Notes under the pieces: generated by a model | The model's input: only the letters and a program-made list of their open reading frames with translations | Databases searched by the model: none | Told to the model about the DNA's origin: nothing | Program-made: the position numbers and the translations under genes | DNA from: Lachnospiraceae bacterium | Lineage (GTDB): Bacteria; Bacillota; Clostridia; Lachnospirales; Lachnospiraceae | Length of the DNA: 64,000 nt | Direction: 5' to 3' | Assembly (NCBI GenBank): GCA_019421365.1 | Contig: JAHZFJ010000003.1 | Coordinates: 230,823 to 294,822 of the forward strand | Shown here: one piece after another, positions 26,925 through 36,235 of the stretch | Numbering within the stretch: position 1 is the first letter of the stretch | Layout: every line of letters begins with the position of its first letter

Positions 26925-27009
26925 GTAACAGCTCTGGGACTTCGTTCATGCTTGTTTCGCATCCCATAACTTATCATATCACAAACAATATACCCTAGTC
27001 ACTTAAGAA

Positions 27010-28884
27010 TTACAGTTTCATCTTTTCAAACATGGATACACGATTGAATGGGATCATGAAGTAATAACCGTCTGCATATGGTTCAAGTTTCTTAACTAAT
27101 TCTTTCCCCAGTGAAGCTCCAATAATTTCAGCTTCTTCTTTGCTCATATCTTTTGAATACCTAGAAACAATTTCATCAGGAACATGAATTCCAGAAAACT
27201 CATTTTTTATAAAATTAGCATTCGTATAACTTACGAAGGGCATAATGCCACATAAAATCTTAGTATCTACATGTTCTTTTATATAATGGATTTTCTCGAT
27301 TGTTTCCTCATCATATATCGGCTGTGTTAGAAAATATTTCGCTCCAGCTTCGATCTTACGTTCCATACGTTCAATAATCTTATCGACTCTTCCAAGTGCA
27401 GGATTTAGTGCTCCTCCATATTGGATTGGGTCCTCTGAAAAATGTTCCTCATTCATCTGCTTAATAAACTGCATAAGTTGGATTGAGTTATAATCAAATA
27501 CATTAGTTGTTGATAAACGTTGCTCACTAGGTACAGGGTCTCCCGTTACCACAAGGAGATTACGAATTCCATTTACGTATGCTCCTAATAATGTGGAACG
27601 CATAGCTATCATATTCTTATCCCTACAACAAACATGTGGCATAACAGAAACTTCATGTTTTGCCGCAATCTTCAAGCTCATTAATAGCGAATCCACACGA
27701 CTTCTTCCCATTGGTGAATCTGCGATTGTAATAATATCCGCTGATGTGTTCTTAAGAGCCTCCACGCAGTCCATAATCTTATCATCGTTACTATCATAAG
27801 GAGGGTCAAGTTCAACTGCAATTACCTTCTTACCTGACTCCAAACGTTCTATGAATGTTCTCTGATCTTTAACTCTCTTTTCTAGACTTTCCTCAAATAT
27901 TGACTTTGATTTAGTAGTCTTATCTTTTACTCTATCGTTATCTGTACTGTTATTACTCACAGGAATTTCTCTATGTTTTACTTTTACGTGTTCTTTCAAT
28001 TCTTGGCTGTCAGAACAAGCCTCTGAAAGCGCTTTAATATACACTGGTGTTGTCCCACAACAACCACCAATAATCGATACTCCTAACTGTTTGATTCTAC
28101 TCATATTCTCTGCAAAGTATCGGATATTATTATTAAATACCATTCTAGTATACAACTGTTCTGGATATCCTGCGTTAGGTAATACTGCAATCTTCTTATT
28201 CACTGGGAATTCAACCGATTGTAAAAACTGAAACATATGTCCAGATCCTATACCACAATTAAAGCCACAGATAGAGATTTCTTCAATATCCATAACTTCT
28301 TTCAGTAGCTTATTCCCCTGAATACCAGCCATTGTATATCCATTCTTATTGACGCAGAAATTGGTTATAATACAAGCATTAACATTAATCTCTTTAATAT
28401 ATGACACAACCTCTTTTAAAACATCTACTTGAGGGAATGTTTCAAACAAGAAGATATCTGCTCCTTCTTCCAAAAACACTTTGCATATACTCTTATATTC
28501 ACAAATCACTTCTTCTTTCGTTCTCTCTGCGTGAAATGGAATTGGCCCAATATCTGCAGCTATATATATAGAAGAATTTATCGTTTGATTGAATTCTTTA
28601 ACCGCTTGTTTGGCTAATTGATACCCCTTTTTTATCAGAGATATTTGTTCATCTTTATCGATTTCCATAACGACTGAATTAATAGCAAAGGTGTTGGTTC
28701 GAATTATGGTAGCTCCCGCCTCCAAATACTCTTTATGAATAGAAACTACAAGCTCTGGATTATTCTTATTAGCCCATTCCGCCATCTCATTGGAGTCTCC
28801 GTTCTTCTTAGCATAATATGTACCCATGGCTCCATCCATTATGATAGTACCTTCTTGTAATTTTTCTAGTAATGTTTTCTCCAT
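27010..28884 (-). CDS. Fused homocysteine S-methyltransferase / 5,10-methylene-THF reductase
   Basis: A 624-residue fusion of the YitJ type. Residues 1-~290 are a zinc homocysteine methyltransferase barrel (IIMDGAMGTYYAKK; FNCGIGSGH; SIIGGCCGTTPVY). A polar linker (~300-345) leads to a MetF-like flavin barrel (345-624: VIAVELDPP, ADSPMGRSRVD, LLVVTGDP, KYFLTQPIYDEE). The reductase makes 5-methyl-THF for methionine synthesis; the N-terminal part moves methyl groups to homocysteine, its donor in such fusions being uncertain. Along with metH and serine dehydratase it makes a one-carbon/methionine neighbourhood. AAGGAGG precedes the ATG and a consensus promoter is 34 bp upstream. Confidence 0.93.
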   Translation of the reverse strand: MEKTLLEKLQEGTIIMDGAMGTYYAKKNGDSNEMAEWANKNNPELVVSIHKEYLEAGATIIRTNTFAINSVVMEIDKDEQISLIKKGYQLAKQAVKEFNQTINSSIYIAADIGPIPFHAERTKEEVICEYKSICKVFLEEGADIFLFETFPQVDVLKEVVSYIKEINVNACIITNFCVNKNGYTMAGIQGNKLLKEVMDIEEISICGFNCGIGSGHMFQFLQSVEFPVNKKIAVLPNAGYPEQLYTRMVFNNNIRYFAENMSRIKQLGVSIIGGCCGTTPVYIKALSEACSDSQELKEHVKVKHREIPVSNNSTDNDRVKDKTTKSKSIFEESLEKRVKDQRTFIERLESGKKVIAVELDPPYDSNDDKIMDCVEALKNTSADIITIADSPMGRSRVDSLLMSLKIAAKHEVSVMPHVCCRDKNMIAMRSTLLGAYVNGIRNLLVVTGDPVPSEQRLSTTNVFDYNSIQLMQFIKQMNEEHFSEDPIQYGGALNPALGRVDKIIERMERKIEAGAKYFLTQPIYDEETIEKIHYIKEHVDTKILCGIMPFVSYTNANFIKNEFSGIHVPDEIVSRYSKDMSKEEAEIIGASLGKELVKKLEPYADGYYFMIPFNRVSMFEKMKL

Positions 28885-28917
28885 TCATCGAACCTCCTTG
28901 GCTAACTTTATTTTGTT

Positions 28918-28946
28918 ATTGTATGTAATTAGCGTGGTAAAGTCAA
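28918..28946 (-). promoter_or_regulatory. Promoter of the HMT-MTHFR gene
   Basis: Minus strand: -35 TTGACT (28941-28946), 17-bp spacer, -10 TACAAT (28918-28923). Transcription would start only about 25 bases before the ATG, leaving no room for an S-box riboswitch. Confidence 0.7.
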
Positions 28947-29033
28947 TGACTTAGTATGAAATCAAATATTCGTAATACCGATATCTAGCTATATCCTTTT
29001 GGAATAGCAATTCTGGGATGTAATATTACATAT

Positions 29034-29099
29034 AAAAAAATCTTAAAGAGTTTATGTCAATGCTCAGATAATCAGAATTAACATAAACTCTTTAAGATT
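29034..29099 (-). terminator. Terminator downstream of the VanZ gene
   Basis: A 19-bp perfect stem (29039-29057 with 29081-29099) with a 23-base loop and a run of T on the minus strand, starting 20 bp after the vanZ-like stop. Confidence 0.85.
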
Positions 29100-29118
29100 G
29101 GTATACCTTATATGTAAG

Positions 29119-29748
29119 TTATTTTCCTTTAGTACGGCAGCTGCAGCTTTCCCCTTCTAAAGACCTTTTTTTGTTCCATTGCATTATACTTTTAGCAACT
29201 TTTGATTGTACAATGAAGAATCCTATCAGCATACCTATGGTATTAGTTACAACATCATCTAGCTGTACATATCCTCGACAGGTTATGTATTGCGTCATCT
29301 CTATTCCACAACTTATTAATAAGCCCAAAAGCATACAATACCACCACTTTTGAAAAGTAGGCAGTGCTACAGTAACTAAGATTCCTAATGGAATAAAAAC
29401 CAATATATTCTCTAATACATATGCATCTCCTTGTGCTCCATGACCCATAGTACCAAACAATCTAAGGTTCACACCTTCTCTCGAACCTGGTTCACGGGTG
29501 AACAATGTAATATAACACAAAATGATTCCATAGCCTATTAACATTGCAATAGCTATAGCGCTTTTTATATAAGTCTTAATAGCAGGATTAATTCTACTCA
29601 AAATAAAGAAAAGCACAAGCCCTACTACCCCAGTGATTATTCCATAGGGAAAAAGTGAGAACTGTGCAATTATATCTTTCCATGTATATTGTAACACTTC
29701 TATTATATAAGTCATCCTAGGCTTCCTTTTGTTACTTGTCTCTTTCAT
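29119..29748 (-). CDS. VanZ family membrane protein
   Basis: A 209-residue integral membrane protein with about five membrane segments. The VanZ-like core is visible: FTREPGSREGVNLRLFGT, ENILVFIPLGILV and the GIEMTQYITCRGYVQLDDVVTNTIGM motif. VanZ gives low-level teicoplanin resistance in enterococcal Tn1546, but most family members have no known role in resistance. The C-terminus is cytoplasmic, basic and has two cysteines. Its first codons overlap the last residues of a 48-residue membrane peptide gene, suggesting translational coupling. Confidence 0.87.
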   Translation of the reverse strand: MKETSNKRKPRMTYIIEVLQYTWKDIIAQFSLFPYGIITGVVGLVLFFILSRINPAIKTYIKSAIAIAMLIGYGIILCYITLFTREPGSREGVNLRLFGTMGHGAQGDAYVLENILVFIPLGILVTVALPTFQKWWYCMLLGLLISCGIEMTQYITCRGYVQLDDVVTNTIGMLIGFFIVQSKVAKSIMQWNKKRSLEGESCSCRTKGK

Positions 29749-29878
29749 TCAGATTACGTAAAAATTTCATCTGTTCTTCATCATCTATTTTCCTATCATA
29801 AGGAGTCGATACATGTATGCAGCAATAGAGAATCACCCCTATTATACATAATAGTAATACTATTGATATTATTATCAT
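29732..29878 (-). CDS. Small single-pass membrane protein (48 aa), coupled to vanZ-like gene
   Basis: A short gene not among longer reading frames: ATG at 29876-29878 with AAAGGAG five bases upstream. The N-terminal ~23 residues are one hydrophobic helix (MIIISIVLLLCIIGVILYCC) followed by a polar, charged tail ending FLRNLNERDK. Its last 17 bases overlap the start of the vanZ-like gene in another frame. The good ribosome site, helix-plus-charged-tail structure and overlap support expression; function is not recognised. It may be a partner or folding aid of the VanZ-like protein. Confidence 0.65.
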   Translation of the reverse strand: MIIISIVLLLCIIGVILYCCIHVSTPYDRKIDDEEQMKFLRNLNERDK

Positions 29879-30286
29879 AATTCTCCTTTCAATGCACAGC
29901 TCTTTTAATATAGTTTACACCAAAATTGAGGGAATCATACATATGAAAGTTGATAAGTAAAATGTTAATAGGCTATATCAAACTTATATTACTATGATTC
30001 CTGAAATGCGCAAAAAAGAATATCTTTAGATTTGTTAGAAAAACCAAGTGATAGTCTAGTAAACAATCAGTTGGAATTTATAACTAGATATGATAATTGT
30101 ATCAATAATTCAGATGATTTTGTAGGGGGTAAAATTACCTAAATAGGTTCGATTGTAATTCATCTATGAATACCCCCTGTAAATTCAACTTATTTAACTT
30201 TCCAGTTAATAAGCTTACTTTACAAGGAGGTATTCTTTCTTTACAAATCATGTTTTATAAATTACATGAACGATCTTTACTTAAAA
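29879..30286. other. Non-coding gap with a possible gene remnant
   Basis: A 408-bp gap between the small membrane gene and the nucleotidyltransferase. On the plus strand 29994-30142 reads MIPEMRKKEYL, stops, and continues in another frame as ISLDLLEKPSDSL up to a TAA at 30140-30142; this may be a decayed gene end but matches nothing recognised. An 8-bp inverted repeat AGGGGGTA/TACCCCCT (30124-30131, 30171-30178) may end transcription. No other feature. Confidence 0.3.
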
Positions 30287-31225
30287 TTAATCTAAAACTA
30301 AATTGTTTAAATCTCCAAAAAGATTTTCCTTATATTTCTCTTGTTCAATCAATTTCTTAAAGGCCCCAACCACAAAAACCTTATCTTCTTTATATGTAAC
30401 ACCAAACCATTTATCGTAGGTCTCCAACACCTTAACAGAGACCTTTCTATTCTTCAATAGCTGATCAATATAAACAGGTAACAGATACTCCGCTTTCAGG
30501 TCATTTTCAGTGATACCATCAAAAAACTCTGCAAAGCCTTTTTCAAGTAATTCAATAAACTCTGGTGTTAATCCCCACATATTCATGGAAACATAAGAGT
30601 TGCCATCTATATGTACCCCATCTGCCACTGCGCCCTCCACAGTTTTTACAATGTTAGAGGTTTCAATCACGTCTGATAATTCTCCTTCGCAGTTCACTTT
30701 ACAGATGCCTCTGGTCACACCACCATTTTCACTAAGCGTATTCTTCAAGATAAAGCCTGCCATGCATAACCTATTCGACTGCTCTGGCGTGTACTCTAAT
30801 AAGAAGTCATGAATTTTTACAAAAGCCTCTTTTCCATAGTAGTCATCCGCATTAATAACCACAAATGGTTCTTTAATCAAGTTCTTGCAAGCAAGAACAG
30901 CCTGCCCTGTTCCCCAGGGCTTGGTACGACCTTCCGGTAACTTTATCCCTTCTGGCAACGCGTCCAGTGACTGTAACACATACTGAATTTCTACACAAAG
31001 CTTTTCACAAATAGCTTCGATTCGATTACCAATGACTTCTTTGAAATCATTTTCAATATCCTTACGTATAATAAATATAATTTTATTAAATCCAGCTTGA
31101 ATAGCGTCATGGATTGAATAATCTATGATAAGCTCTCCATTTGGTCCAACAGGTTCTAATTGTTTGATTCCTTCACCGAACCGTGATCCAATTCCTGCCG
31201 CCATAATTACTAATGTTGTTTTCAT
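30287..31225 (-). CDS. NTP-transferase family sugar nucleotidyltransferase
   Basis: A 312-residue cytoplasmic nucleotidyltransferase. The nucleotide-binding signature MAAGIGSRFGEGIKQLEPVG at the N-terminus is the GxGSRFG...K pattern, and VINADDYYGKEAF (about 118-130) supplies the metal-binding aspartates. It would activate a sugar phosphate to an NDP-sugar; the exact sugar cannot be told. It is the last gene of the exopolysaccharide locus, 12 bp after the remnant end of a UDP-galactopyranose mutase gene. AGGGGG precedes the ATG. Confidence 0.82.
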   Translation of the reverse strand: MKTTLVIMAAGIGSRFGEGIKQLEPVGPNGELIIDYSIHDAIQAGFNKIIFIIRKDIENDFKEVIGNRIEAICEKLCVEIQYVLQSLDALPEGIKLPEGRTKPWGTGQAVLACKNLIKEPFVVINADDYYGKEAFVKIHDFLLEYTPEQSNRLCMAGFILKNTLSENGGVTRGICKVNCEGELSDVIETSNIVKTVEGAVADGVHIDGNSYVSMNMWGLTPEFIELLEKGFAEFFDGITENDLKAEYLLPVYIDQLLKNRKVSVKVLETYDKWFGVTYKEDKVFVVGAFKKLIEQEKYKENLFGDLNNLVLD

Positions 31226-31237
31226 TGTATCCCCCTT

Positions 31238-31321
31238 TTATCTAAGTTCATTTTCACACATCTCCAATGCTGAGGCAATTATCGCATCCATATCATAATA
31301 CTTATACTCACCTAACCGTCC
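31238..31321 (-). pseudogene. glf: C-terminal remnant of UDP-galactopyranose mutase
   Basis: The last ~28 codons read GRLGEYKYYDMDAIIASALE and then six more residues to a TAA. GRLGEYKYYDM is the strongly conserved C-terminal motif of Glf, which converts UDP-galactopyranose to UDP-galactofuranose. Upstream in frame there is a stop at once and the rest of the gene (about 340 codons) is missing, replaced by IS-like sequence. Not functional. Confidence 0.85.
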
Positions 31322-31427
31322 ATTGCCTCATGAGCAAAAACTGACCCCTACAGGCCTGAACAAACTAGCAAATGTTCATGGGAGAAGTATATGGGCCGGA
31401 CAAGTCCTTGAGCGAGTAAACTCTCAT
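31322..31427. mobile_element. Junction of glf remnant and IS-like sequence
   Basis: This stretch joins the broken glf end to the transposase remnant. It contains short stop-interrupted frames only (one reads MRIIRLLNESLLAQGLV). No clear terminal repeats or target duplications were seen, so the boundaries of the inserted DNA are approximate. Confidence 0.4.
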
Positions 31428-31676
31428 TTAGTAACCTGATAATTCGCATTTTCCTTTTCCCGAACAGCAGTATCGTGTTTTCTCGCTTTTGCTACCATAC
31501 ATTTGTTTGCGTCATGCTAGCTTTTCTTTCAGATTTTCTACTTCCCACAAAACATCTTTCAGGTAATATTGAAGCTCTCGTATGTAAGCATCTTTCTCGG
31601 TTTCAGTGGAAGGTGTTCGCTCCAGAAGTTGCGCCAGTCCAGCTTTCAGCATTTGCGGATGCTTATTTTGGTTCAT
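31428..31676 (-). pseudogene. IS66-type transposase N-terminal remnant
   Basis: From an ATG at 31674-31676 the frame encodes 54 residues ending LWEVENLKEKLA, a TGA at 31512-31514, then continues in frame RKQMYGSKSEKTRYCC up to a TAA at 31428-31430. Coiled-coil plus K(x)MYGSKSEKT is the N-terminal signature of IS66 TnpC, usually LFGxKSEK. The catalytic part and the partner genes tnpA/tnpB are missing. It sits directly beside the glf remnant. The surrounding 31322-31915 holds no intact gene; an open frame at 31715-31900 has no recognisable product. Confidence 0.7.
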
Positions 31677-31915
31677 GTTTTCCACCTGCCCCTTGCTATG
31701 TTTTCTGTATCCTATTATAGAAAAAACGCGGAATTTCGGACATTCTTCTGCAAATTCTTCTCTTTTTTCGGTGGAAAACTTCCCCCTAACCCTGTAAAGC
31801 GAGTCTTATACAAAATTGTGAGTTTTATCCCCCACTTTCCAAAGAGTCTAACATTATAATATGGCATTCTTATTATAGATAGGATCAATTCAAATTTCAT
31901 ATAATAGCTTCTTCA

Positions 31916-32851
31916 TTATAATTTAAATATTTTTAAAACTTTTTTATAAGAGAAGCAAATCATTAAAATGGTTGCCTGAACATATGATAGCACAGTGTAT
32001 AACATTCTTTCAGTATAATTCCAACTTCTTTTATTCCTCCACTGGAAAAGAACCTTCCTAGATTCTTTTATATATAAAGGAATTATGGTATGTGACGTTC
32101 CAAAGTGCAGCATGAGACCTTTATCCGTGTATCCATTATTAAAATCATATGAAAGATAATTACGAAAGAAATCTGCACGAATATTTTTTCCCCTTCTTAA
32201 CCAAACATAATGATGCGTCTCTGCCTCAACCGGTTTACAGTGGTGAATTGCCATCGCTAAAGCTAAAACAGGTTCATCAGCAGGCTTGTTAAAACGAGTA
32301 AACCCTAAATCTGAATAATTCTCGATAATTTCATGGCTAATTTGATACATGCTGTCACATGTTTCACATTTTCTAAAATAATATATTCCACCATGTACGC
32401 CAAGCACATCAGATACAGAATCCTTATATTTACCTAACTTATCAATAGAATACCAACCCGTTCCATTGGAATTTATTGAAAAAACTTTACCAAAGCATGA
32501 GAAATCGGATGCTGTCGCAAATACATTCCAATATTCATTTAAATCGCGAAATGCAATACAATCCGCATCAATGAAAATGTTTTCATCATATGGAGCATTC
32601 TTTAGTAAATCCACTTTATCCATGTATGTTCGTGTTGCATTCGAATCAACAACAACATCATCAAACGAATCCGTATATTTGCTTTTTTTATCTGTAATCA
32701 CTGCAAATCTGCATGGGTTCTTTGATGTTAATTTATATGATACCATGAGAAGATACGCCATTTTGTGATATTTCACCGCTCCAGTTGCAATCGTCACAAA
32801 TCCTCTGCTTTTTATTTTATTACAATCCTTCTTATCATTATTCATCATCAT
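31916..32851 (-). CDS. GT8-like glycosyltransferase
   Basis: A 311-residue protein with the GT-A arrangement of family 8 enzymes: GFVTIATGAVKYHKMAYLLM at the N-terminus and the metal-binding DAD at 95-97 (IFIDADCIAF). A histidine in LMLHFGTSH fits the second metal ligand. The C-terminus has a hydrophobic stretch (VLSYVQATILMICF) that may attach it to the membrane. It lies in the exopolysaccharide operon after the flippase gene (60 bp gap). Donor sugar unknown. GGAGG precedes the first of three ATGs. Confidence 0.75.
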   Translation of the reverse strand: MMMNNDKKDCNKIKSRGFVTIATGAVKYHKMAYLLMVSYKLTSKNPCRFAVITDKKSKYTDSFDDVVVDSNATRTYMDKVDLLKNAPYDENIFIDADCIAFRDLNEYWNVFATASDFSCFGKVFSINSNGTGWYSIDKLGKYKDSVSDVLGVHGGIYYFRKCETCDSMYQISHEIIENYSDLGFTRFNKPADEPVLALAMAIHHCKPVEAETHHYVWLRRGKNIRADFFRNYLSYDFNNGYTDKGLMLHFGTSHTIIPLYIKESRKVLFQWRNKRSWNYTERMLYTVLSYVQATILMICFSYKKVLKIFKL

Positions 32852-32911
32852 TATTTTGCCTCCACAATCATGTCACCATGTGTAAAAAAGCAACCTCATA
32901 ATTAGATATCA

Positions 32912-34417
32912 TTACAACTTAATAGTTTTGACAATATCCTTTGTTTGTTTAAATTCAGAGATCACATAAATAAATACAGAGACGAGCGAAGCGCTTATCG
33001 TTGATTCAACAGCTACAATACCCCAGCTAAGCCACGAAGTAACTTCACCCGTACCAAGTGCATAATTAATTATCAATACATTAATAATCACTGTAAAAAT
33101 GACTCTTACCGCTCTAAAAATAGAAACTGTCACAGTTTGATGTAAGATTTTATGATTTGTAAAAACCATTATATCTACTGTACGATACAAAAAAGAAACA
33201 ATAGTTCCAATAAGCAATCCATACATTCCCAAACAATTAACTAATACTAATGAAATGCAAATATTTAAAATTGCTTCAATAACTGCAGCATGTTGAGTTT
33301 CTGCAAACATTCCTGCAGCATTAATCATTGTAAGACACGGTATTCTCAGATTATTTACAAGCCCAACAACTACAAATAAAAGTACCAAAAATACATCCGA
33401 ATAATTGGTACCTGGTACAGATTTAGTGTACAAGGAAACAAAGGGAAGCAACATAGCGGCTGTAACTGAAAAAACTATTGTAATCGTAAGTAAATATATA
33501 TATTCATAAGCGCGAAACATTTTTAATACTCTTTCTTTTCGATCTTCACCTAACATTTGACCAAAGCTAGCTACAACGCCGTGTAAAAACACATAAGAAA
33601 GCAATGTATTAATATGTGTACATACAAGGTTATAAACAGAGTATATACTTACAGAAACAAGTGAACCTCGAACTGTTAGAATCATCACATCAGTATTGTT
33701 TACAACAATTGAGGCGATTTGATGAACAAACGCAGATTTACGCTTTGAAAGAGCATCATAGTTAGGTTTAGCATCTGAATCAATATAGGTATAATTTTTA
33801 TGCACGTATATGGACACAAATGCCATACGGATGAAAACCATTAACACTGAAACAGCCTGCACTAAAATAATAGATGCTCCATGAGATATCAAGGCTACTT
33901 GCAAAAAACCTCTAATAATTAATGCTACAATGTCACCTAAAGTTACGATATAAAGCCGTTGATCTGCTTGAAGTAAAACGCGGTATTTGCTATATATAAA
34001 ACATTCCAATGTATTAGTAGCACCCATTGTAATCATAAGACCAAATGCAGTAATTGATGGTATCTGATCTTTAATTACAAGGGGCAAAACAACAGCACAG
34101 CCCAAAATTGCCACCATATAGTAACAACCGGTCTTTATATACATTCTATCTACAGCTTTAAGAGTACTACTGACTTTTTCTTTGTCCCCAACCGCTAATG
34201 GGGCATATAATGATTGAACACTGGCTGTTGCCAATCCCGCGTTCAATAATGCCACATAGCTCATTACATTATTTACGGTTGAAGTATATCCATGTAGTGT
34301 TGCTCCATATTTAGACATTAACAATTTCGGAACTACAAATCCTATAGCAACAGTTACTAATTGATACAATGTCATAATAATCATGTTTATTATCGTTGAC
34401 TTTTTCTTTTTACTCAC
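32912..34417 (-). CDS. Polysaccharide flippase, Wzx-like
   Basis: A 501-residue MATE/MOP-type membrane protein with 12-14 hydrophobic segments, starting IINMIIMTLYQLVTVAIGFV. It would flip lipid-linked repeat units to the outer leaflet. GVVASFGQMLGEDRKE near 290 and the twelve-plus helix layout are typical of Wzx/RfbX proteins. The start codon is GTG at 34415-34417 with GAGAGG upstream. It comes 15 bp after the polymerase gene, consistent with a Wzx/Wzy pathway. Confidence 0.88.
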   Translation of the reverse strand: MSKKKKSTIINMIIMTLYQLVTVAIGFVVPKLLMSKYGATLHGYTSTVNNVMSYVALLNAGLATASVQSLYAPLAVGDKEKVSSTLKAVDRMYIKTGCYYMVAILGCAVVLPLVIKDQIPSITAFGLMITMGATNTLECFIYSKYRVLLQADQRLYIVTLGDIVALIIRGFLQVALISHGASIILVQAVSVLMVFIRMAFVSIYVHKNYTYIDSDAKPNYDALSKRKSAFVHQIASIVVNNTDVMILTVRGSLVSVSIYSVYNLVCTHINTLLSYVFLHGVVASFGQMLGEDRKERVLKMFRAYEYIYLLTITIVFSVTAAMLLPFVSLYTKSVPGTNYSDVFLVLLFVVVGLVNNLRIPCLTMINAAGMFAETQHAAVIEAILNICISLVLVNCLGMYGLLIGTIVSFLYRTVDIMVFTNHKILHQTVTVSIFRAVRVIFTVIINVLIINYALGTGEVTSWLSWGIVAVESTISASLVSVFIYVISEFKQTKDIVKTIKL

Positions 34418-34432
34418 TATTCAAATACCTCT

Positions 34433-35602
34433 CTAATTATTATAACAAGCAAATCCGCAATATAAAATCATCGTATAAATTGGAAGAATTGTGTCATTCA
34501 TTGACATATCGAAGCTCAACGGAATAAGGAGACAAATTAAAACTATTATATCACGGAATTTATGACTACTTTTTACAATTGTTTTTATCGGGAAGAAAAG
34601 TAGCAATACACAGTACAAAATGCCTACTGGCGTAGAATAATGAAGCATCTCATTTAGGAACACATTATGACAGTTATTAACGCTGAAATTCAATTCATCT
34701 ACTAAGATTCTAGTATCATAAAATGCTTTACCCATACCCATAGGATATTGCTTGAAATAGTATGGTATCATTTTCCATATATATACTCTATTACCCATAG
34801 AAGTAACACTTCTAATACCTGAAATATAAATGTATGTGGCAAAGCCAACTACTAAAATAACAATAATACTAACCAAGAACTTCAACACATATTTTCTATC
34901 GATTTGTTTCGTCTCAATATATGATGCATATAATAATCCAAGTGATGCAATAATTGATGTCACAGAGTTTATTGCTAGCAATGCTAATAAGAGCAATGCT
35001 ATAATTATTTTTCTGTACTTTATTGATTTATTTTTTAAAGTTAACCACAAAACACCCGTTAAAAGCATTCCATAACTACTTTTATGCATATAAACCCATG
35101 TTAGTCGCTTATCGGAAAATGTTCCATCATATCGTATTCTGAAATTCCCCCATTCAAAATACACTGAATCACCGTGGAGCACGTAAAACACTAAGCTAAT
35201 AATGACAGCACACGCAAATACCTTAATAATTAAATTTGCGATATTCTCTATTTCGTCATTTTGCGGCGTTCTCTCATAATAATTCACATAACTATACAAC
35301 AATAAGAAAGCACCAGTTTTATAAAACATTGCCCAGTAGCAATGCAAATACTTGACATTATATATGTAAAATACGATAAAATATACAAAAATCAATATCA
35401 AGTATATCTTTTCATTGCTTCTATAAATTTTATGTCTGAGAATCACGTTAGCAAAGTATAGCAACATCACAACCTCTGCTAGAGCAAAACTCAAATTGTG
35501 TTGGTTAGTATCGCTTATATATATCGGAGTAAAAAAGCTGATAAAAGCTAACAAATAAACTAAAAGTATCCGCCAGTTGTATACTTTTTTAAGCCTCAGC
35601 AT
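34433..35602 (-). CDS. O-antigen ligase/polymerase-like membrane protein (Wzy)
   Basis: A 389-residue membrane protein with about ten hydrophobic segments and a large extracytoplasmic loop (about 140-185 and 270-310), the layout of Wzy polymerases. NCHNVFLNEMLHYS near 300 resembles the conserved H-N-x-F/H motif of O-antigen ligase/polymerase proteins. The ATG at 35600-35602 shares its A with the stop TGA of the preceding acetyltransferase (TGATG), so translation is coupled. It polymerises the repeat units flipped by the next gene. Confidence 0.82.
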   Translation of the reverse strand: MLRLKKVYNWRILLVYLLAFISFFTPIYISDTNQHNLSFALAEVVMLLYFANVILRHKIYRSNEKIYLILIFVYFIVFYIYNVKYLHCYWAMFYKTGAFLLLYSYVNYYERTPQNDEIENIANLIIKVFACAVIISLVFYVLHGDSVYFEWGNFRIRYDGTFSDKRLTWVYMHKSSYGMLLTGVLWLTLKNKSIKYRKIIIALLLLALLAINSVTSIIASLGLLYASYIETKQIDRKYVLKFLVSIIVILVVGFATYIYISGIRSVTSMGNRVYIWKMIPYYFKQYPMGMGKAFYDTRILVDELNFSVNNCHNVFLNEMLHYSTPVGILYCVLLLFFPIKTIVKSSHKFRDIIVLICLLIPLSFDMSMNDTILPIYTMILYCGFACYNN

Positions 35603-36219
35603 CAAACTCTTCCCTCCTTATCTTCAAATAATGCCGAATTATATTTTTTTAACTGTGTATCTCTTCTCTGTACCAAAACCGTATTACTTTCAACGTGTCC
35701 TGAAACAATGCACCCCGCACCAATCACTGAGTTGTCGCCAATATAGGTATTTCTTAATATCACAGCATTTGCTCCAATCCATACATTATTCCCTATGAAA
35801 ATCTCACCTGTTTTGTATGCCAATGCTTTTAATCCATCTGGATGTCTATAATCGTGATCATGATCAACAATGACAACATTCGGAGCAATTGTAGTACCTT
35901 CACCTATTTCAATTTTATTTCCGGCAGCAACAAAACAATTGTTATTCAAGCTGCATCCATTATGTAAAATAAGCTGTCCGCCATTAAAAGCTCTGAACTC
36001 ACAATTTCTTTTCACATTAACGTTTCCTAGAACTGAAATAATACTATTCTCTCTAGACTCTAGTCTTGTTCCCAGATCAAAAGTCATTCTACCCGAAATG
36101 TTAATTTTCCCTTTTGATAAATTTTTTTTTGCAATAATTATTATAGAAGAACGAATTCTTCGTATAATGCGTGTTAAATTAGGCAAACTTAACACCACCC
36201 TTTCATTTATCATTTCCAT
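35602..36219 (-). CDS. Hexapeptide-repeat acyltransferase
   Basis: A 205-residue left-handed beta-helix acyltransferase of the maltose/galactoside acetyltransferase type. Hexad repeats run from about 60 to 185 (IEIGEGTTIAPNVVIVDHDH; IFIGNNVWIGANAVILRNTY; IGDNSVIGAGCIVSG), and HDHDYRHPDG holds the catalytic histidine. It would O-acetylate a sugar of the repeat unit. The N-terminal ~35 residues form a basic, hydrophobic helix. The ribosome site at the first ATG is weak, so a start some codons later is possible. Confidence 0.88.
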   Translation of the reverse strand: MEMINERVVLSLPNLTRIIRRIRSSIIIIAKKNLSKGKINISGRMTFDLGTRLESRENSIISVLGNVNVKRNCEFRAFNGGQLILHNGCSLNNNCFVAAGNKIEIGEGTTIAPNVVIVDHDHDYRHPDGLKALAYKTGEIFIGNNVWIGANAVILRNTYIGDNSVIGAGCIVSGHVESNTVLVQRRDTQLKKYNSALFEDKEGRV

Positions 36220-36235
36220 TGTGAAATATATACAA

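Noticed and set aside
31475..31900. Several overlapping open frames on both strands in the IS-like region
   Set aside because: Only the minus-strand IS66-type frame has family features; the others lack ribosome sites and known motifs.
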